This document shows, piece by piece, positions 19,578-27,681 of a DNA stretch of 64,000 nt (positions within the stretch are counted from its first letter, which is position 1; the number at the start of each line of letters is the position of its first letter). This DNA is from Centipeda felix (lineage in GTDB: Bacteria; Bacillota; Negativicutes; Selenomonadales; Selenomonadaceae), in NCBI RefSeq assembly GCF_900186465.1, contig NZ_LT891959.1, forward strand, positions 642,921 to 706,920. Direction: 5' to 3'. A model generated the notes under the pieces. That model worked only from the letters and a program-made list of their open reading frames with translations, was not told the DNA's origin and ran no database searches. Made by a program: the position numbers and the translations under genes.

Positions 19578-19611
19578 TAAAAAATGCGCTCTCATCATAC
19601 TACAAGAGCGC
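19578..19611 (-). promoter_or_regulatory. Terminator-like hairpin in the permease leader
   Basis: On the minus strand GCGCTCT (19611-19605) pairs with AGAGCGC (19592-19586) and is followed by ATTTTTTATA, about 50 bases before the permease start. If the permease transcript starts upstream of it, this is an attenuator. Otherwise it shields against antisense transcription from the divergent side. The promoter on this strand is not clear. Confidence 0.45.
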
Positions 19612-19630
19612 GTCAATTACTATCATTTAT

Positions 19631-19659
19631 TTGACAAATACGTAAATTTTTATTATGAT
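19631..19659 (+). promoter_or_regulatory. Sigma-A promoter for the secreted protein/yigZ pair
   Basis: TTGACA (19631-19636) and TATGAT (19654-19659) are 17 bases apart. The predicted start near 19666 lies 26 bases before the ATG, with AAGGAGGAG in between. Confidence 0.8.
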
Positions 19660-19691
19660 TCAATTAAGTATGAAAAGGAGGAGCACTCACT

Positions 19692-20318
19692 ATGAAATTC
19701 AGAGCTTTACTGATTGCTCTCGCGCTCGTCGTCGGCATCACGGGGACCTCGTCCGCCGCCCTCAGCGAGCATCGGGAGGCCGCGCAGAACCTGTCCATCG
19801 CCTACCCCGTCATCAGTCTCGATGACAGTGCGGTCGCTGATCGCATCAACACTGATATGAAGGCACTCGCGGAGACATTCCGCGCTCAGTACCAGAGCGG
19901 GGCATTCTTCCGCGGCGAGCTCGGCTATCGCGTACATCTCGACGACGAAAACTTCCTGTCTGTGACGTTCACGGAGCTGCGCTATGACCTGCACGCCAAT
20001 CAGCCCGCACGCCACGACTACGGCATCGTCTACTACAAGAAGACGGGACAGCGTCTGCCGCTCTCCTTCTTCGTGCACGTCACGCCGTCCGATCTCGACG
20101 GCGAGGCGGTGAACGGTCACCTCTACAACGAGTACGGACGCAATACGCCGATCCAGCCCGAAAAATCCGTGCGTCAGCTTCCGACCGACTACTTCCTCGG
20201 CGGACGCGGCTTCGTCTGCCCCATCTTTCAGCCGGGCGAGCTGACCGCGAGCACGGGGCCGACCTACGTACTGCTCGATGCGGGCATCGTCGAGTACTTC
20301 AACCGCAAGAACAAATGA
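19692..20318 (+). CDS. Secreted protein, DUF4163/DUF3298-like
   Basis: The 208-residue protein has a Sec signal peptide (MKFRALLIALALVVGITGTSSA, cleavage probably after SSA or AAL). The mature part starts with the pattern of the DUF4163/DUF3298 (RsiV, PdaC N-domain) family: IAYPVISLDDSAVADRINTDM, then SVTFTELRYDLHANQPARHDYGIVYYKKTG and a final PTYVLLDAGIVEYF. Such domains occur in lysozyme-binding and peptidoglycan-related proteins, but the function here is unknown. A strong AAGGAGGAG site precedes the start. Its stop overlaps the yigZ start (ATGA), so the two are coupled. Confidence 0.75.
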   Translation: MKFRALLIALALVVGITGTSSAALSEHREAAQNLSIAYPVISLDDSAVADRINTDMKALAETFRAQYQSGAFFRGELGYRVHLDDENFLSVTFTELRYDLHANQPARHDYGIVYYKKTGQRLPLSFFVHVTPSDLDGEAVNGHLYNEYGRNTPIQPEKSVRQLPTDYFLGGRGFVCPIFQPGELTASTGPTYVLLDAGIVEYFNRKNK

Positions 20319-20974
20319 GTATGGATCGTGACTACACGACCATCACAGGGGAGATACCGGAGGGCGGTGTCTCCCCTGTTTCGTATGAGATCCAGCGTTC
20401 CCTCTTCCTCGCCTACGTCATACACGCGGAGGACGAGGACGAGGTGCGCACATGGCTCGCCGCACTGAAAAAGGAGCACTACGATGCGCGCCACGCGCCC
20501 TACGCCATGGTCCTCGGCGCGGATGCCGCACGGCAGCGCTCAAGTGACGACGGAGAGCCGGGCGGGACGGCGGGCAGCCCCATCCTCGAAGCAATCAAGG
20601 GACGCGGCATCACGGATATCGCCGTCGCCGTCATCCGCTACTTCGGCGGGATCAAGCTCGGCGCGGGCGGGCTCATCCGTGCATACGCCCATGCGGCAGG
20701 GCTGGGGCTTGACGCCGCCCCCAAGCTGCGCATGACACTCCTGCGCGAGCTGTCCGTCACGATCGATTACGACCTGCTCGCCGCCGTCGAGCGCTACATC
20801 CGCACAGAGGCACTGATCGCAGGAAAAACGACATACGCAGAGCGCGTCACCTGTCTCCTCCGTGTCCCGCCCGACGACATCGCACGCCGCACGGCGGAGC
20901 TGACCGATCTCACAGCGGGGCGCGCCGTCTGCACCCGCGGCGCAACGGCGTATCAGGGAATTCCATGCGAATAG
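20315..20974 (+). CDS. YigZ/IMPACT family protein
   Basis: The 219-residue protein has the IMPACT fold: an N-terminal domain with the pattern SRFLAYV-like (QRSLFLAYVIHAEDEDEV), ARHAPYAMVLG, SSDDGEPGGTAGSPIL and the hallmark AVIRYFGGIKLGAGGLIRAYAHA. A C-terminal DUF1949-like domain (about 140-215) follows. Bacterial members are widespread and of uncertain biochemical role; eukaryotic IMPACT inhibits the GCN2 activator. It overlaps the secreted protein gene by 4 bases and ends before a hairpin shared with fnr. Confidence 0.9.
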   Translation: MSMDRDYTTITGEIPEGGVSPVSYEIQRSLFLAYVIHAEDEDEVRTWLAALKKEHYDARHAPYAMVLGADAARQRSSDDGEPGGTAGSPILEAIKGRGITDIAVAVIRYFGGIKLGAGGLIRAYAHAAGLGLDAAPKLRMTLLRELSVTIDYDLLAAVERYIRTEALIAGKTTYAERVTCLLRVPPDDIARRTAELTDLTAGRAVCTRGATAYQGIPCE

Positions 20975-20982
20975 ACAAAGAC

Positions 20983-21024
20983 AGGGACTGCTGCACGAAG
21001 TTTTCGCTTCGTACAGCGGCCCCT
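20983..21024. terminator. Hairpin between convergent yigZ and fnr
   Basis: An 18-base arm (20983-21000) pairs with 21007-21024 across a 6-base loop, with two mismatches and one wobble. There is no long U run on either side, so it is a weak or bidirectional terminator. Confidence 0.6.
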
Positions 21025-21040
21025 ATTCTGTGTCCCCGAT

Positions 21041-21721
21041 TCACTCAATATTACAGATCTCCACCCCGCAATTCTCGCAGTGGATGGTCTTTTTCAAATA
21101 GTCGATATCCTTGATGAGGATCAGATGCCCGCGCATATCGATCACACCGCTCTTCTTCAACTCGGCGAGCATGCGGTTGAGACTCTCCCGCGCCGATGCA
21201 GAGTAGTTCGCGAGCTCCTGATTCGTGAGCGGTACGGAGATCAGTATTCCCTCGTCCGTCTCCATCCCGTAGCTGTTGGCCAGACGGAGAAGCGTTGAGC
21301 AGAGTGCTCCCTTCTTCCCGTAGAGCACGAGGTCGCGGAATTTGAGGTGCTGCTTGCGCATGTGCATCCCGATCAGCTTCAGCAGTGCGACAGCGAGGTG
21401 CGGATGCTTTTCGAGATACGCCTCCAGTACGGGGAACTCGATGGCGTAGACCTCGGCGGCACTGCGCGCAATCGCACTAAAGAGATAGGTCGGCTCATCC
21501 TCGTAGATCGGCAGCTCTCCGACGAGGCTCCCCTTCGTCGCGAGGCGCAGCGCCAAGACACGCCCCGATGCGCCGTACTTGACCACGAAGATATGCCCCG
21601 AGCGCACAATATAGAAATAGTGCGCCGGTGCACCCTCACGATAGAGAAACGCCCCATCGTGCAGCGAAACCACCTTGCCCGGAATCGATGCAAGTTCTTG
21701 AATGAGCGCCTCCTTATCCAC
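21041..21721 (-). CDS. fnr: FNR-type anaerobic regulator with a C-terminal Fe-S cluster motif
   Basis: The 226-residue Crp/Fnr protein has an N-terminal sensor barrel, a dimer helix and a winged helix (LTNQELANYSASARESLNRMLAELKKSGVI). It ends CENCGVEIC: Cys215, Cys218 and Cys223 in the CX2CX4C spacing of the Bacillus FNR, which holds a [4Fe-4S] cluster at the C terminus rather than the N terminus as in E. coli. It should sense oxygen and activate anaerobic respiration genes. It is divergent from narK with a perfect FNR box between them, as the fnr/narK pairing in Bacillus would suggest. The start is GTG at 21721, behind a run of nine G. Confidence 0.92.
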   Translation of the reverse strand: MDKEALIQELASIPGKVVSLHDGAFLYREGAPAHYFYIVRSGHIFVVKYGASGRVLALRLATKGSLVGELPIYEDEPTYLFSAIARSAAEVYAIEFPVLEAYLEKHPHLAVALLKLIGMHMRKQHLKFRDLVLYGKKGALCSTLLRLANSYGMETDEGILISVPLTNQELANYSASARESLNRMLAELKKSGVIDMRGHLILIKDIDYLKKTIHCENCGVEICNIE

Positions 21722-21726
21722 TCCGT

Positions 21727-21735
21727 CCCCCCCCC
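21727..21735 (-). repeat. Nine-base homopolymer (G9) at the fnr ribosome-binding site
   Basis: Nine consecutive C on the plus strand lie 5-13 bases before the GTG start of fnr, so the Shine-Dalgarno region is a G tract. Such tracts slip during replication and can change translation strength. Length variation is not shown here. Confidence 0.9.
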
Positions 21736-21754
21736 TTCTGTGATACGAAGTAAC

Positions 21755-21760
21755 ATTATA
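21755..21760 (-). promoter_or_regulatory. Putative fnr -10 element
   Basis: A perfect TATAAT on the minus strand (21760-21755), with only a weak -35 (TCTGTT) 17 bases upstream. The predicted start is near 21748, which puts the FNR box at about -51.5. Confidence 0.55.
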
Positions 21761-21791
21761 ATTTATCCTATCGAAAAAACAGAAAAGTTCA

Positions 21792-21807
21792 TGTGATATT
21801 CGTCACA
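21792..21807. promoter_or_regulatory. Perfect FNR box in the fnr-narK divergent promoter
   Basis: TGTGATATTCGTCACA matches the TGTGA-N6-TCACA consensus exactly. Its centre (21799.5) is 41.5 bases before the narK start point predicted from the TATAAT at 21829-21834, the class II activator position. Confidence 0.9.
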
Positions 21808-21828
21808 TACAAGGTAATTTTTTTTCAC

Positions 21829-21834
21829 TATAAT
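21829..21834 (+). promoter_or_regulatory. narK -10 element
   Basis: TATAAT, with no recognisable -35 hexamer at the right spacing. This fits activator-dependent transcription from the FNR box upstream. The predicted start is near 21841. Confidence 0.8.
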
Positions 21835-21865
21835 TCCATTTATTAATGCGATATATAAGGGAGAG

Positions 21866-23215
21866 ATGGAAATGGAAAATAAGGACATTCTCGCCGTCCT
21901 TGGCGAGAATCCAACACGCCGAGAAATTCTTGAGCATTGGGACCCTGAAAATGAGGTGTTCTGGAAACGCTGGGGCGAACGCATCGCCAAGCAGAACCTC
22001 TATACTTCCACATGGGCGCTGACCCTCGCCTTCGTTGCGTGGACAATGTGGGCGACAATCGCCGCCCAGCTCAACCACATTGGCTTTCACTTTACGGACA
22101 ATGAGATCTTTACCCTCGCAGCCCTGCCGGGGCTTGTCGGGGCGACGGGGCGTCTCGTTTACACCTATCTCCCCGCCATGCTCGGCGGACGCAATTGGAC
22201 GCTGATCTCGACCGCGCTGCTCCTCATCCCGCTCATTGGTCTGGGGAATGCACTCACAGACACCGCGACGACCTATGACACCTTCGTCCTTCTCGTCGCG
22301 GGCATCGGCATCGCAGGCGCAAACTTCTCATCCTCGATGGCGAACATCGGCTTCTTCTTCCCGAAGTCGCAGAAAGGGCTTGCTCTCGGCATCAACGCCG
22401 GCATTGGCAACCTCGGTGTCTCGCTCATCTACTTGACCGCCCCCATGCTCCTCGGCATGAGCTTTGGAGGACTCTTCGGCGCACCGCTCCTCAATGAGGC
22501 GGGCAAAGAGATCTACATTCAGAATGTCTGCTACTTCTGGGCGATTCCGACCGCTCTGACCCTGATCCTCGTCTGGATGTTCATGGACAACCTGCCCATC
22601 CCAAAGCAGAGTCCGCGCAGCATGATGTCCATCTTTGGCAATAAACATACGTGGCTCATTACCGTGATCTACACCTGTGGCTTCGGTTCGTTCATCGGCT
22701 ACTCTGCTGCGCTTGCACTTCTTGTCAATCGCGAGTTCCCCGAGGTTTCCTTTGCCTATGCTGCATTCCTCGGACCGTTCATCGGTGCGGGCGTGCGCCC
22801 CATCGGCGGTTGGGTAACAGACAAGGTCAACAGCGGCTCACAGGTCACATTCTACTCGCTGCTCCTCATGCTTATCGCCTGTATTGCCACCGTTATGGGT
22901 ATTCAGGCACATAACTTTGCGCTCTTCTTTGGCGCGTTCCTTGTGCTCTTCTTCTCGACCGGCTTCATCAACGCCGCATCCTTCCGCATGATCCCGTTTG
23001 TCTTTGACAGTCCTGTACACGCCTCACTCGTCACAGGCTTCACGGCGGCGATCGCGGCGTACGGCGCATTCCTCATCCCGAAGATCTTTGGCTGGGCATA
23101 CGGAACACAGGGCAGCGTTATTCCTGCATTCTACATTCTCATCGCCTTCACTGTTCTGACCATCATCATCACATGGTTCTTCTACGCACGCAAGGGCTCG
23201 GGCATCAAGTGCTGA
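21866..23215 (+). CDS. narK: Nitrate/nitrite transporter, MFS NarK family
   Basis: The 449-residue protein has about 12 membrane segments and the NarK nitrate signature regions: GIGIAGANFSSSMANIGFFFPKSQKGLALGINAGIGNLGVS in the first half and FIGAGVRPIGGWVTDKVNSGSQ in the second. It moves nitrate in or exchanges it with nitrite. The N-terminal extension (about 40 residues, ENPTRREILEHWDPENEVFWKRWG) resembles other Firmicutes NarK proteins. The FNR box upstream suggests anaerobic induction. No nitrate reductase genes are in the window. The start could be at 21866 or the ATG at 21872; GGGAGAG lies upstream. Confidence 0.93.
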   Translation: MEMENKDILAVLGENPTRREILEHWDPENEVFWKRWGERIAKQNLYTSTWALTLAFVAWTMWATIAAQLNHIGFHFTDNEIFTLAALPGLVGATGRLVYTYLPAMLGGRNWTLISTALLLIPLIGLGNALTDTATTYDTFVLLVAGIGIAGANFSSSMANIGFFFPKSQKGLALGINAGIGNLGVSLIYLTAPMLLGMSFGGLFGAPLLNEAGKEIYIQNVCYFWAIPTALTLILVWMFMDNLPIPKQSPRSMMSIFGNKHTWLITVIYTCGFGSFIGYSAALALLVNREFPEVSFAYAAFLGPFIGAGVRPIGGWVTDKVNSGSQVTFYSLLLMLIACIATVMGIQAHNFALFFGAFLVLFFSTGFINAASFRMIPFVFDSPVHASLVTGFTAAIAAYGAFLIPKIFGWAYGTQGSVIPAFYILIAFTVLTIIITWFFYARKGSGIKC

Positions 23216-23236
23216 GTGATCTTTGACGCACATACT

Positions 23237-23264
23237 GACCGCCATTTTTGGCGGTCCTTTTTTT
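23237..23264 (+). terminator. narK terminator
   Basis: GACCGCC/GGCGGTC stem with a 6-base loop followed by seven T, 21 bases after the stop. Confidence 0.85.
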
Positions 23265-23366
23265 GCCCTCGCCTCTCCCATGCATCAGTATTTTACACAG
23301 CCAAAGTCTATGTTATAATAGCGTCATCAAAGAGAAATAGGGAGACAAGGAAGGGAGTATCCTACT

Positions 23367-24695
23367 GTGGGGCGCAAAGAAATTCGAAATATGGCGGACG
23401 ATGACAACAAGACACTCAACTACAAAATGAAGCTCCTGCTGGACATTGGACAGGCGCTGATGGAGAACGGTGCCGACTGTGCACGCGTCATCCGCGATAT
23501 GAAACGCGCGGCAGTCCACCTGCGCATCCCTGCTGAAAACATCCAATCCCACATTACCTACACAACGCTTATGCTGAACGTCTGCGACGACGAACGCTCC
23601 TTTACGCAGTTCCGCAAGTGCATGAAACATGGCGTGAACCTCGCCGTTCTCGCCGCCGTGAGCAAACTCACCTGGCGCATCCTGCGCGGCAACACGCCCA
23701 TCGCTGCCACCGAGAACGCCATCGCACGCATCCGTGCACGTGCACTCTGCTACCCGCATTGGGGCATCGCGCTCGGCGCTGCCGTCGGCTCGGGCGGCTC
23801 GTGCAAGCTGTTCGGCGGGAGCTGGGAAGAGTCTCTCGTCGCCACCATTGCGGCACTCATGGGCTTCATCGCACATCGCCTCAGCAACAAGTATGCTTTC
23901 AATCCCTATGCCTGTGCCATGATTACCGGATTTGTCGCCACCATATTTGCGTGGGCCATCCCCGCTGCACTTGGACTTGGTACACTGTGGTACGCGCTCG
24001 TTGCGTGCACCATTTTCCTCATGCCCGGACTGCCGTCCATCAATGCGGCAAGTGACGTACTGAACCGTTTCACCACATCGGGCATGACGCGCGCCATGGA
24101 TACCATGCTTATCATCGGCGGCATGACCTTCGGCATTGCCTTTGCCATTCTTATCGCCGGTGTGGGAAACATCTCCGATGTCCATATCCAGCCCACAGAT
24201 ACCTACCTCAATCAGGCAATCGCGGCCGCACTTGCTGCCGGCGGATTCTCCGTCATGTTCAACACACCGAAGAGGCTGCTCGCCATCGTCGCCGTCGAAG
24301 GCATCGTCACTATGCTCATCCGCAACGTTCTCATGCTCGAATTCGGACAACCACAGGCACTCGGCTCCTTCGTGGCGGCGGCCTTCGTCGGCATCGCGGC
24401 ACTCAAGGTCATCCATATTGTCCACACGCCAAACACCCTTCTCATCATCCCGCCAGTTATCCCGCTCATCCCCTGTGTTCTCCTCTATCGTCTCCTCTTC
24501 GCCGTCCTCCACATCCAGACCATCTCCGTCGAGGAACTGCTCGAGGCGCTGCGCTTCGGCGTCAACGGTGTCACCATCATCCTCGCCGTCGTTGTCGGCG
24601 TCTCTATCCCGAACATCTTCATCCAGCGGCGCATCGAACAAGAGCAGCAGCACGAGATCAACGCCATCATCAAGGCACGCGCATCCGAGCGCTGA
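23367..24695 (+). CDS. Threonine/serine exporter, ThrE family
   Basis: The 442-residue protein joins both ThrE parts in one chain: an N-terminal DUF1212/ThrE domain (about 10-265; KMKLLLDIGQALMENGADCARVIRDM and then several membrane segments with LPSINAASDVLNR) and a C-terminal ThrE_2-type membrane domain (about 285-430; AALKVIHIVHTPNTLLIIPPVIPLIPC). Such proteins export threonine and serine or small peptides by proton exchange. The GTG start at 23367 has AAGGGAG 9 bases upstream; the later ATG at 23391 has no site. A TATAAT lies near 23313. Confidence 0.85.
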   Translation: MGRKEIRNMADDDNKTLNYKMKLLLDIGQALMENGADCARVIRDMKRAAVHLRIPAENIQSHITYTTLMLNVCDDERSFTQFRKCMKHGVNLAVLAAVSKLTWRILRGNTPIAATENAIARIRARALCYPHWGIALGAAVGSGGSCKLFGGSWEESLVATIAALMGFIAHRLSNKYAFNPYACAMITGFVATIFAWAIPAALGLGTLWYALVACTIFLMPGLPSINAASDVLNRFTTSGMTRAMDTMLIIGGMTFGIAFAILIAGVGNISDVHIQPTDTYLNQAIAAALAAGGFSVMFNTPKRLLAIVAVEGIVTMLIRNVLMLEFGQPQALGSFVAAAFVGIAALKVIHIVHTPNTLLIIPPVIPLIPCVLLYRLLFAVLHIQTISVEELLEALRFGVNGVTIILAVVVGVSIPNIFIQRRIEQEQQHEINAIIKARASER

Positions 24696-24715
24696 TACAG
24701 CTCCATCAACACGCC

Positions 24716-24753
24716 AAAAGGGCATGATTCCCACATTGGAGATCATGCCCTTT
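24716..24753. terminator. Bidirectional terminator between thrE-like and DUF819 genes
   Basis: A 12-bp stem (AAAGGGCATGAT with ATCATGCCCTTT) with A and T runs on both sides lies between the convergent gene ends. Confidence 0.85.
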
Positions 24754-24768
24754 GGTATTTTCAAGCCC

Positions 24769-25983
24769 CTACGCGCCGAGCAAGCTGCCGACGATAATGC
24801 CGAGATACGTTCCAATCACATACCCCAGTGTACCGACGAGCATTGCGGGGCCGACCAGCTTATTCCACCCCTGTGAGATGGCCATCCCTGCCGCCGTCGT
24901 CGGCCCGCCGATATTTGCATTGGACGCAATAAGAATATCCTCCAGATCAAAATCGAGCAATTTCCCGCCGACCAGACAGAACAGCATATTCACAACAACG
25001 ACAATCAGACAGAACACAAAGAGAAGCGGCGCGTTCATCAATATCTCCATAATGGATGCAGGAACACCGATCACGAAGAAAAACATGTAGATAAAGAACG
25101 TGCCGATTTCCTGCGCACCGTTCAACGAGGACGCCTGTTTTTCAAAGAACGTGGCAAAGATCACAGAGATTAGCGTAATCCAGACATACTGACTGCCGAG
25201 GAACGTATTGGACATCTTTGTAAACCAGCTGACATCAGAGGGAATCAGCGCGCTGAACGTCGCCCCGATGAATTTCGACACGGTAACGACAACGACAGCA
25301 TAGGTCATGCACATCGCAATATCGCGCAGAGAAATATCCTTACGTCCCCAATACTTTGCCGCGAGTGTCTTCCCGTCGTCGGATGCGCCATGCCTCTCCA
25401 CTGCATCGATCAGCGGATGCGTGTAGATGCGGCGAAAGAACGCATTTCCCGCAATACCGAGAAGGATCAGAAAATAAATTGCCATATTGAGATTGTCCGC
25501 GACTGTCGTTGCCGAGACGAGCGAACCGTTGACCTTGAATGCATCGGCAAGTGCGGTGAAATTCACGCCGCCGCCGATATACGACCCCGTCATCATCGCC
25601 GCTACCTTCGGCAGCCCGTCGATGGAAGCCCCGAGGAGTGCGCATCCAATCAATGCACCGCAGATCGTCCCTGCCGCACCGATCAGAAAAATGATCACCA
25701 GACGCCCTGTCTCATGCCAGATCTTCTGCATATTGCTCTGCAAAAGAAGCAAGGGAATCGCAATCGGAACAGCATAACCCCAGACAACATCGTCATAGAG
25801 TTCTGCATGAACGGGTATGACCCCCGTATTGACTAAAATGAGTGCGACGACGAGCGCAATCACCGCGCCCGTGATGCGGGAAGCCCACACATACGTCTGC
25901 TCAAGATAAATCGACGCTGCCACAGCCAGCAGCATAACGCTCATGAGCACCCATGTATTCTCCGGACTGACTAGTGTATTCAT
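24769..25983 (-). CDS. DUF819 family membrane protein
   Basis: The 404-residue protein has about ten membrane segments and a DUF819 (YjcL) pattern: WGYAVPIAIPLLLLQSNMQKIW, MTGSYIGGGVNFTALADAF, and SNANIGGPTTAAGMAISQGW near the end. The two GGxxN/GGP repeats suggest an inverted-repeat carrier, perhaps for a keto acid or amino acid; the substrate is not known. The start at 25983 (MNTLVSPENT) has AAGGGG at 5-6 bases. An upstream ATG at 26022 has no site. It lies 60 bases after alr on the same strand and may be co-transcribed with it. Confidence 0.82.
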   Translation of the reverse strand: MNTLVSPENTWVLMSVMLLAVAASIYLEQTYVWASRITGAVIALVVALILVNTGVIPVHAELYDDVVWGYAVPIAIPLLLLQSNMQKIWHETGRLVIIFLIGAAGTICGALIGCALLGASIDGLPKVAAMMTGSYIGGGVNFTALADAFKVNGSLVSATTVADNLNMAIYFLILLGIAGNAFFRRIYTHPLIDAVERHGASDDGKTLAAKYWGRKDISLRDIAMCMTYAVVVVTVSKFIGATFSALIPSDVSWFTKMSNTFLGSQYVWITLISVIFATFFEKQASSLNGAQEIGTFFIYMFFFVIGVPASIMEILMNAPLLFVFCLIVVVVNMLFCLVGGKLLDFDLEDILIASNANIGGPTTAAGMAISQGWNKLVGPAMLVGTLGYVIGTYLGIIVGSLLGA

Positions 25984-26043
25984 AGAAGCCCCTTTCTCAT
26001 GGATCGATAAAACATCGAACAAACAATATCACAAATTCCTCAG

Positions 26044-27150
26044 TTACTCAATATAAACGCGTGGAACACGCGTAGAGATGAGACAGAGGACTTCATAGTT
26101 GATCGTATGTGCCCATGCGGCGACCTCATCCACAGACAGCGTTTCCGAACCAAACAGCGTACACACATCCCCCACCTGTGCCTCGGGAATATCCGTGACA
26201 TCAATCATGAACTGATCCATGCAGATCCGTCCCGCGATAGGGGCACGCTGTCCGCAGACCTCGACCGCCCCACTCCCGTAGGCACGGATGTAACCATCCG
26301 CATAGCCAACCGTCAGCGTTGCGATACGTGTCTCACGCCCCGCTATGAACGTCCGCCCATAGCCGACAGACTCCCCGGGAGGAATCGTTTTAATGAAGAC
26401 AATGCGTGCACAGAACTTCATGCAGGGATGCAGATCCATACTGCGCACGACCTCAGACGAGGGCCAAAGTCCATACTGGATAATCCCTACGCGCACCATA
26501 TCAAAATCTGCATCAGGATATTCCAGGACCGCTGCCGAGGCAGCAATGTGCTTTAGAGGAACATGAATCCCCATCGCCTCGATCGCGTCACACGCCTCTT
26601 GGAAAAGCCGCATCTGATGCGCCGTAAAGGATTGATCCGCCGTATCTGCTAAAGCGAAATGCGACGACAGCCCCTCCAGCTCCACATTGGGCAGCGCGAC
26701 AATGCGCCGTGCCATATCCGCAGCATCCTTTGGAGTGACGCCGATGCGTCCCATCCCCGTCTCGATCTTGAGGTGCACCTTGACTGTCTTCCCCTGCCGC
26801 ACCGCTTCCTGCGATAGAGCCTCAACGAGATCCATCTGACAAACCGTCTGTGTGATATTATCGTAGACGATCTCGCTCGCGCTCTCCGCTCCGATCAGCC
26901 CTAGGATCAACAGTGGCGTCGTAAATCCCGCCGCACGCAGCTTGAGTGCCTCCGAAAGCGTCGCTACAGCGAGGTAGTCCGCACCCTCATCGAGCGCAAT
27001 GCGCGCGACGGCGACCGCACCATGCCCATAGGCATCCGCCTTGATAACAGCACAGAGTTTTGTCTTTTTTCCGATACGCCTGCGTATCTCGCGATAGTTA
27101 TGGGCAATTGCGTTCAGATCAACCTCTGCCCACGCAGTATATCGCAGCAT
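26044..27150 (-). CDS. alr: Alanine racemase
   Basis: The 368-residue fold-type III PLP enzyme makes D-alanine for peptidoglycan. It has the PLP lysine motif VIKADAYGHG (Lys38), GMGRIGV, SPGESVGYGRTF and the C-terminal catalytic Tyr region (VGYADGYIRAYGSG). It ends TRVPRVYIE. The divergent alanine dehydrogenase gene (ald) is 531 bases away, so the L-alanine and D-alanine pools meet here. A MITE-like remnant begins 20 bases upstream of the start, so the native promoter may have been displaced or supplied by it. Confidence 0.97.
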   Translation of the reverse strand: MLRYTAWAEVDLNAIAHNYREIRRRIGKKTKLCAVIKADAYGHGAVAVARIALDEGADYLAVATLSEALKLRAAGFTTPLLILGLIGAESASEIVYDNITQTVCQMDLVEALSQEAVRQGKTVKVHLKIETGMGRIGVTPKDAADMARRIVALPNVELEGLSSHFALADTADQSFTAHQMRLFQEACDAIEAMGIHVPLKHIAASAAVLEYPDADFDMVRVGIIQYGLWPSSEVVRSMDLHPCMKFCARIVFIKTIPPGESVGYGRTFIAGRETRIATLTVGYADGYIRAYGSGAVEVCGQRAPIAGRICMDQFMIDVTDIPEAQVGDVCTLFGSETLSVDEVAAWAHTINYEVLCLISTRVPRVYIE

Positions 27151-27169
27151 AGCATCCTCGTCCTTCTAA

Positions 27170-27328
27170 AGAAATCACCGATACATTCACCGCCCCATCT
27201 TGACGCATCTTCTTCCGCACTATGGCGGAAAATCTTCCACAGAGCATTACTTTTCATCCGATTATTTCCTCATTCGGATGAAAAAATCTGCGTCAATTTG
27301 ACGAACTTCATTGGATCAGCAATTTCCT
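27170..27328. mobile_element. MITE-like element, diverged copy 1
   Basis: 159 bases with degraded inverted ends (AGAAATCACCGATAC at the left; GATCAGCAATTTCCT at the right, complement AGGAAATTGCTGATC) flanked by AA on both sides. The interior shares long stretches with copy 3 (58774-58936): CATCTTGACGCATCTT, CACT.(T)CGGCGGAAAATC, TCCACAGAGCA and GAAAAAATCTGCG. It lies between alr and ald and is the most decayed of the three copies. It has no reading frame of its own. Confidence 0.75.
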
Positions 27329-27330
27329 AA

Positions 27331-27571
27331 AAATTTTTCATGAAAAATGATTAACAGGAGTATATCACAATGATGGACAGTCGGCTATATCGGAATTGAA
27401 ATTCTTGCATACAGAGATTGACATATATCACAGTGCCTCCACGTAAATCACAGCTTTTTATTGCATTATGCAAAATAATATCATTCTTTTTATCCTTCAT
27501 ACTTTGTGAAAAATTCGCGGAATTGTGAGTTCAAGTCTACTTCAATCGATATTTTCACTAAATTTCAATAC
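27331..27571. promoter_or_regulatory. AT-rich intergenic region with direct repeats and a palindrome upstream of ald
   Basis: Direct repeats TATATCACAA (27361-27370), TATATCACAG (27424-27433) and TAAATCACAG (27444-27453) are 63 and 20 bases apart, about six and two helical turns. A perfect 6-1-6 palindrome TTGCATTATGCAA lies at 27461-27473. They are candidate sites for a regulator of ald such as a Crp/Fnr or Lrp-type protein. No gene was found here. Confidence 0.5.
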
Positions 27572-27601
27572 TTGACAAAAATATCTGAATTATGCTAATA
27601 T
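27572..27601 (+). promoter_or_regulatory. ald promoter
   Basis: TTGACA at 27572-27577 and TAATAT at 27596-27601, 18 bases apart. This gives a leader of about 75 bases to the ATG at 27682, with AGGAGG just before it. Confidence 0.7.
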
Positions 27602-27681
27602 CATAATCAAGGTATACCTCTAGAGATTACTTAGTCGTTTAAACCCTTCTGTATTTTATCTATGTAGTAGGAGGAAAAAAC

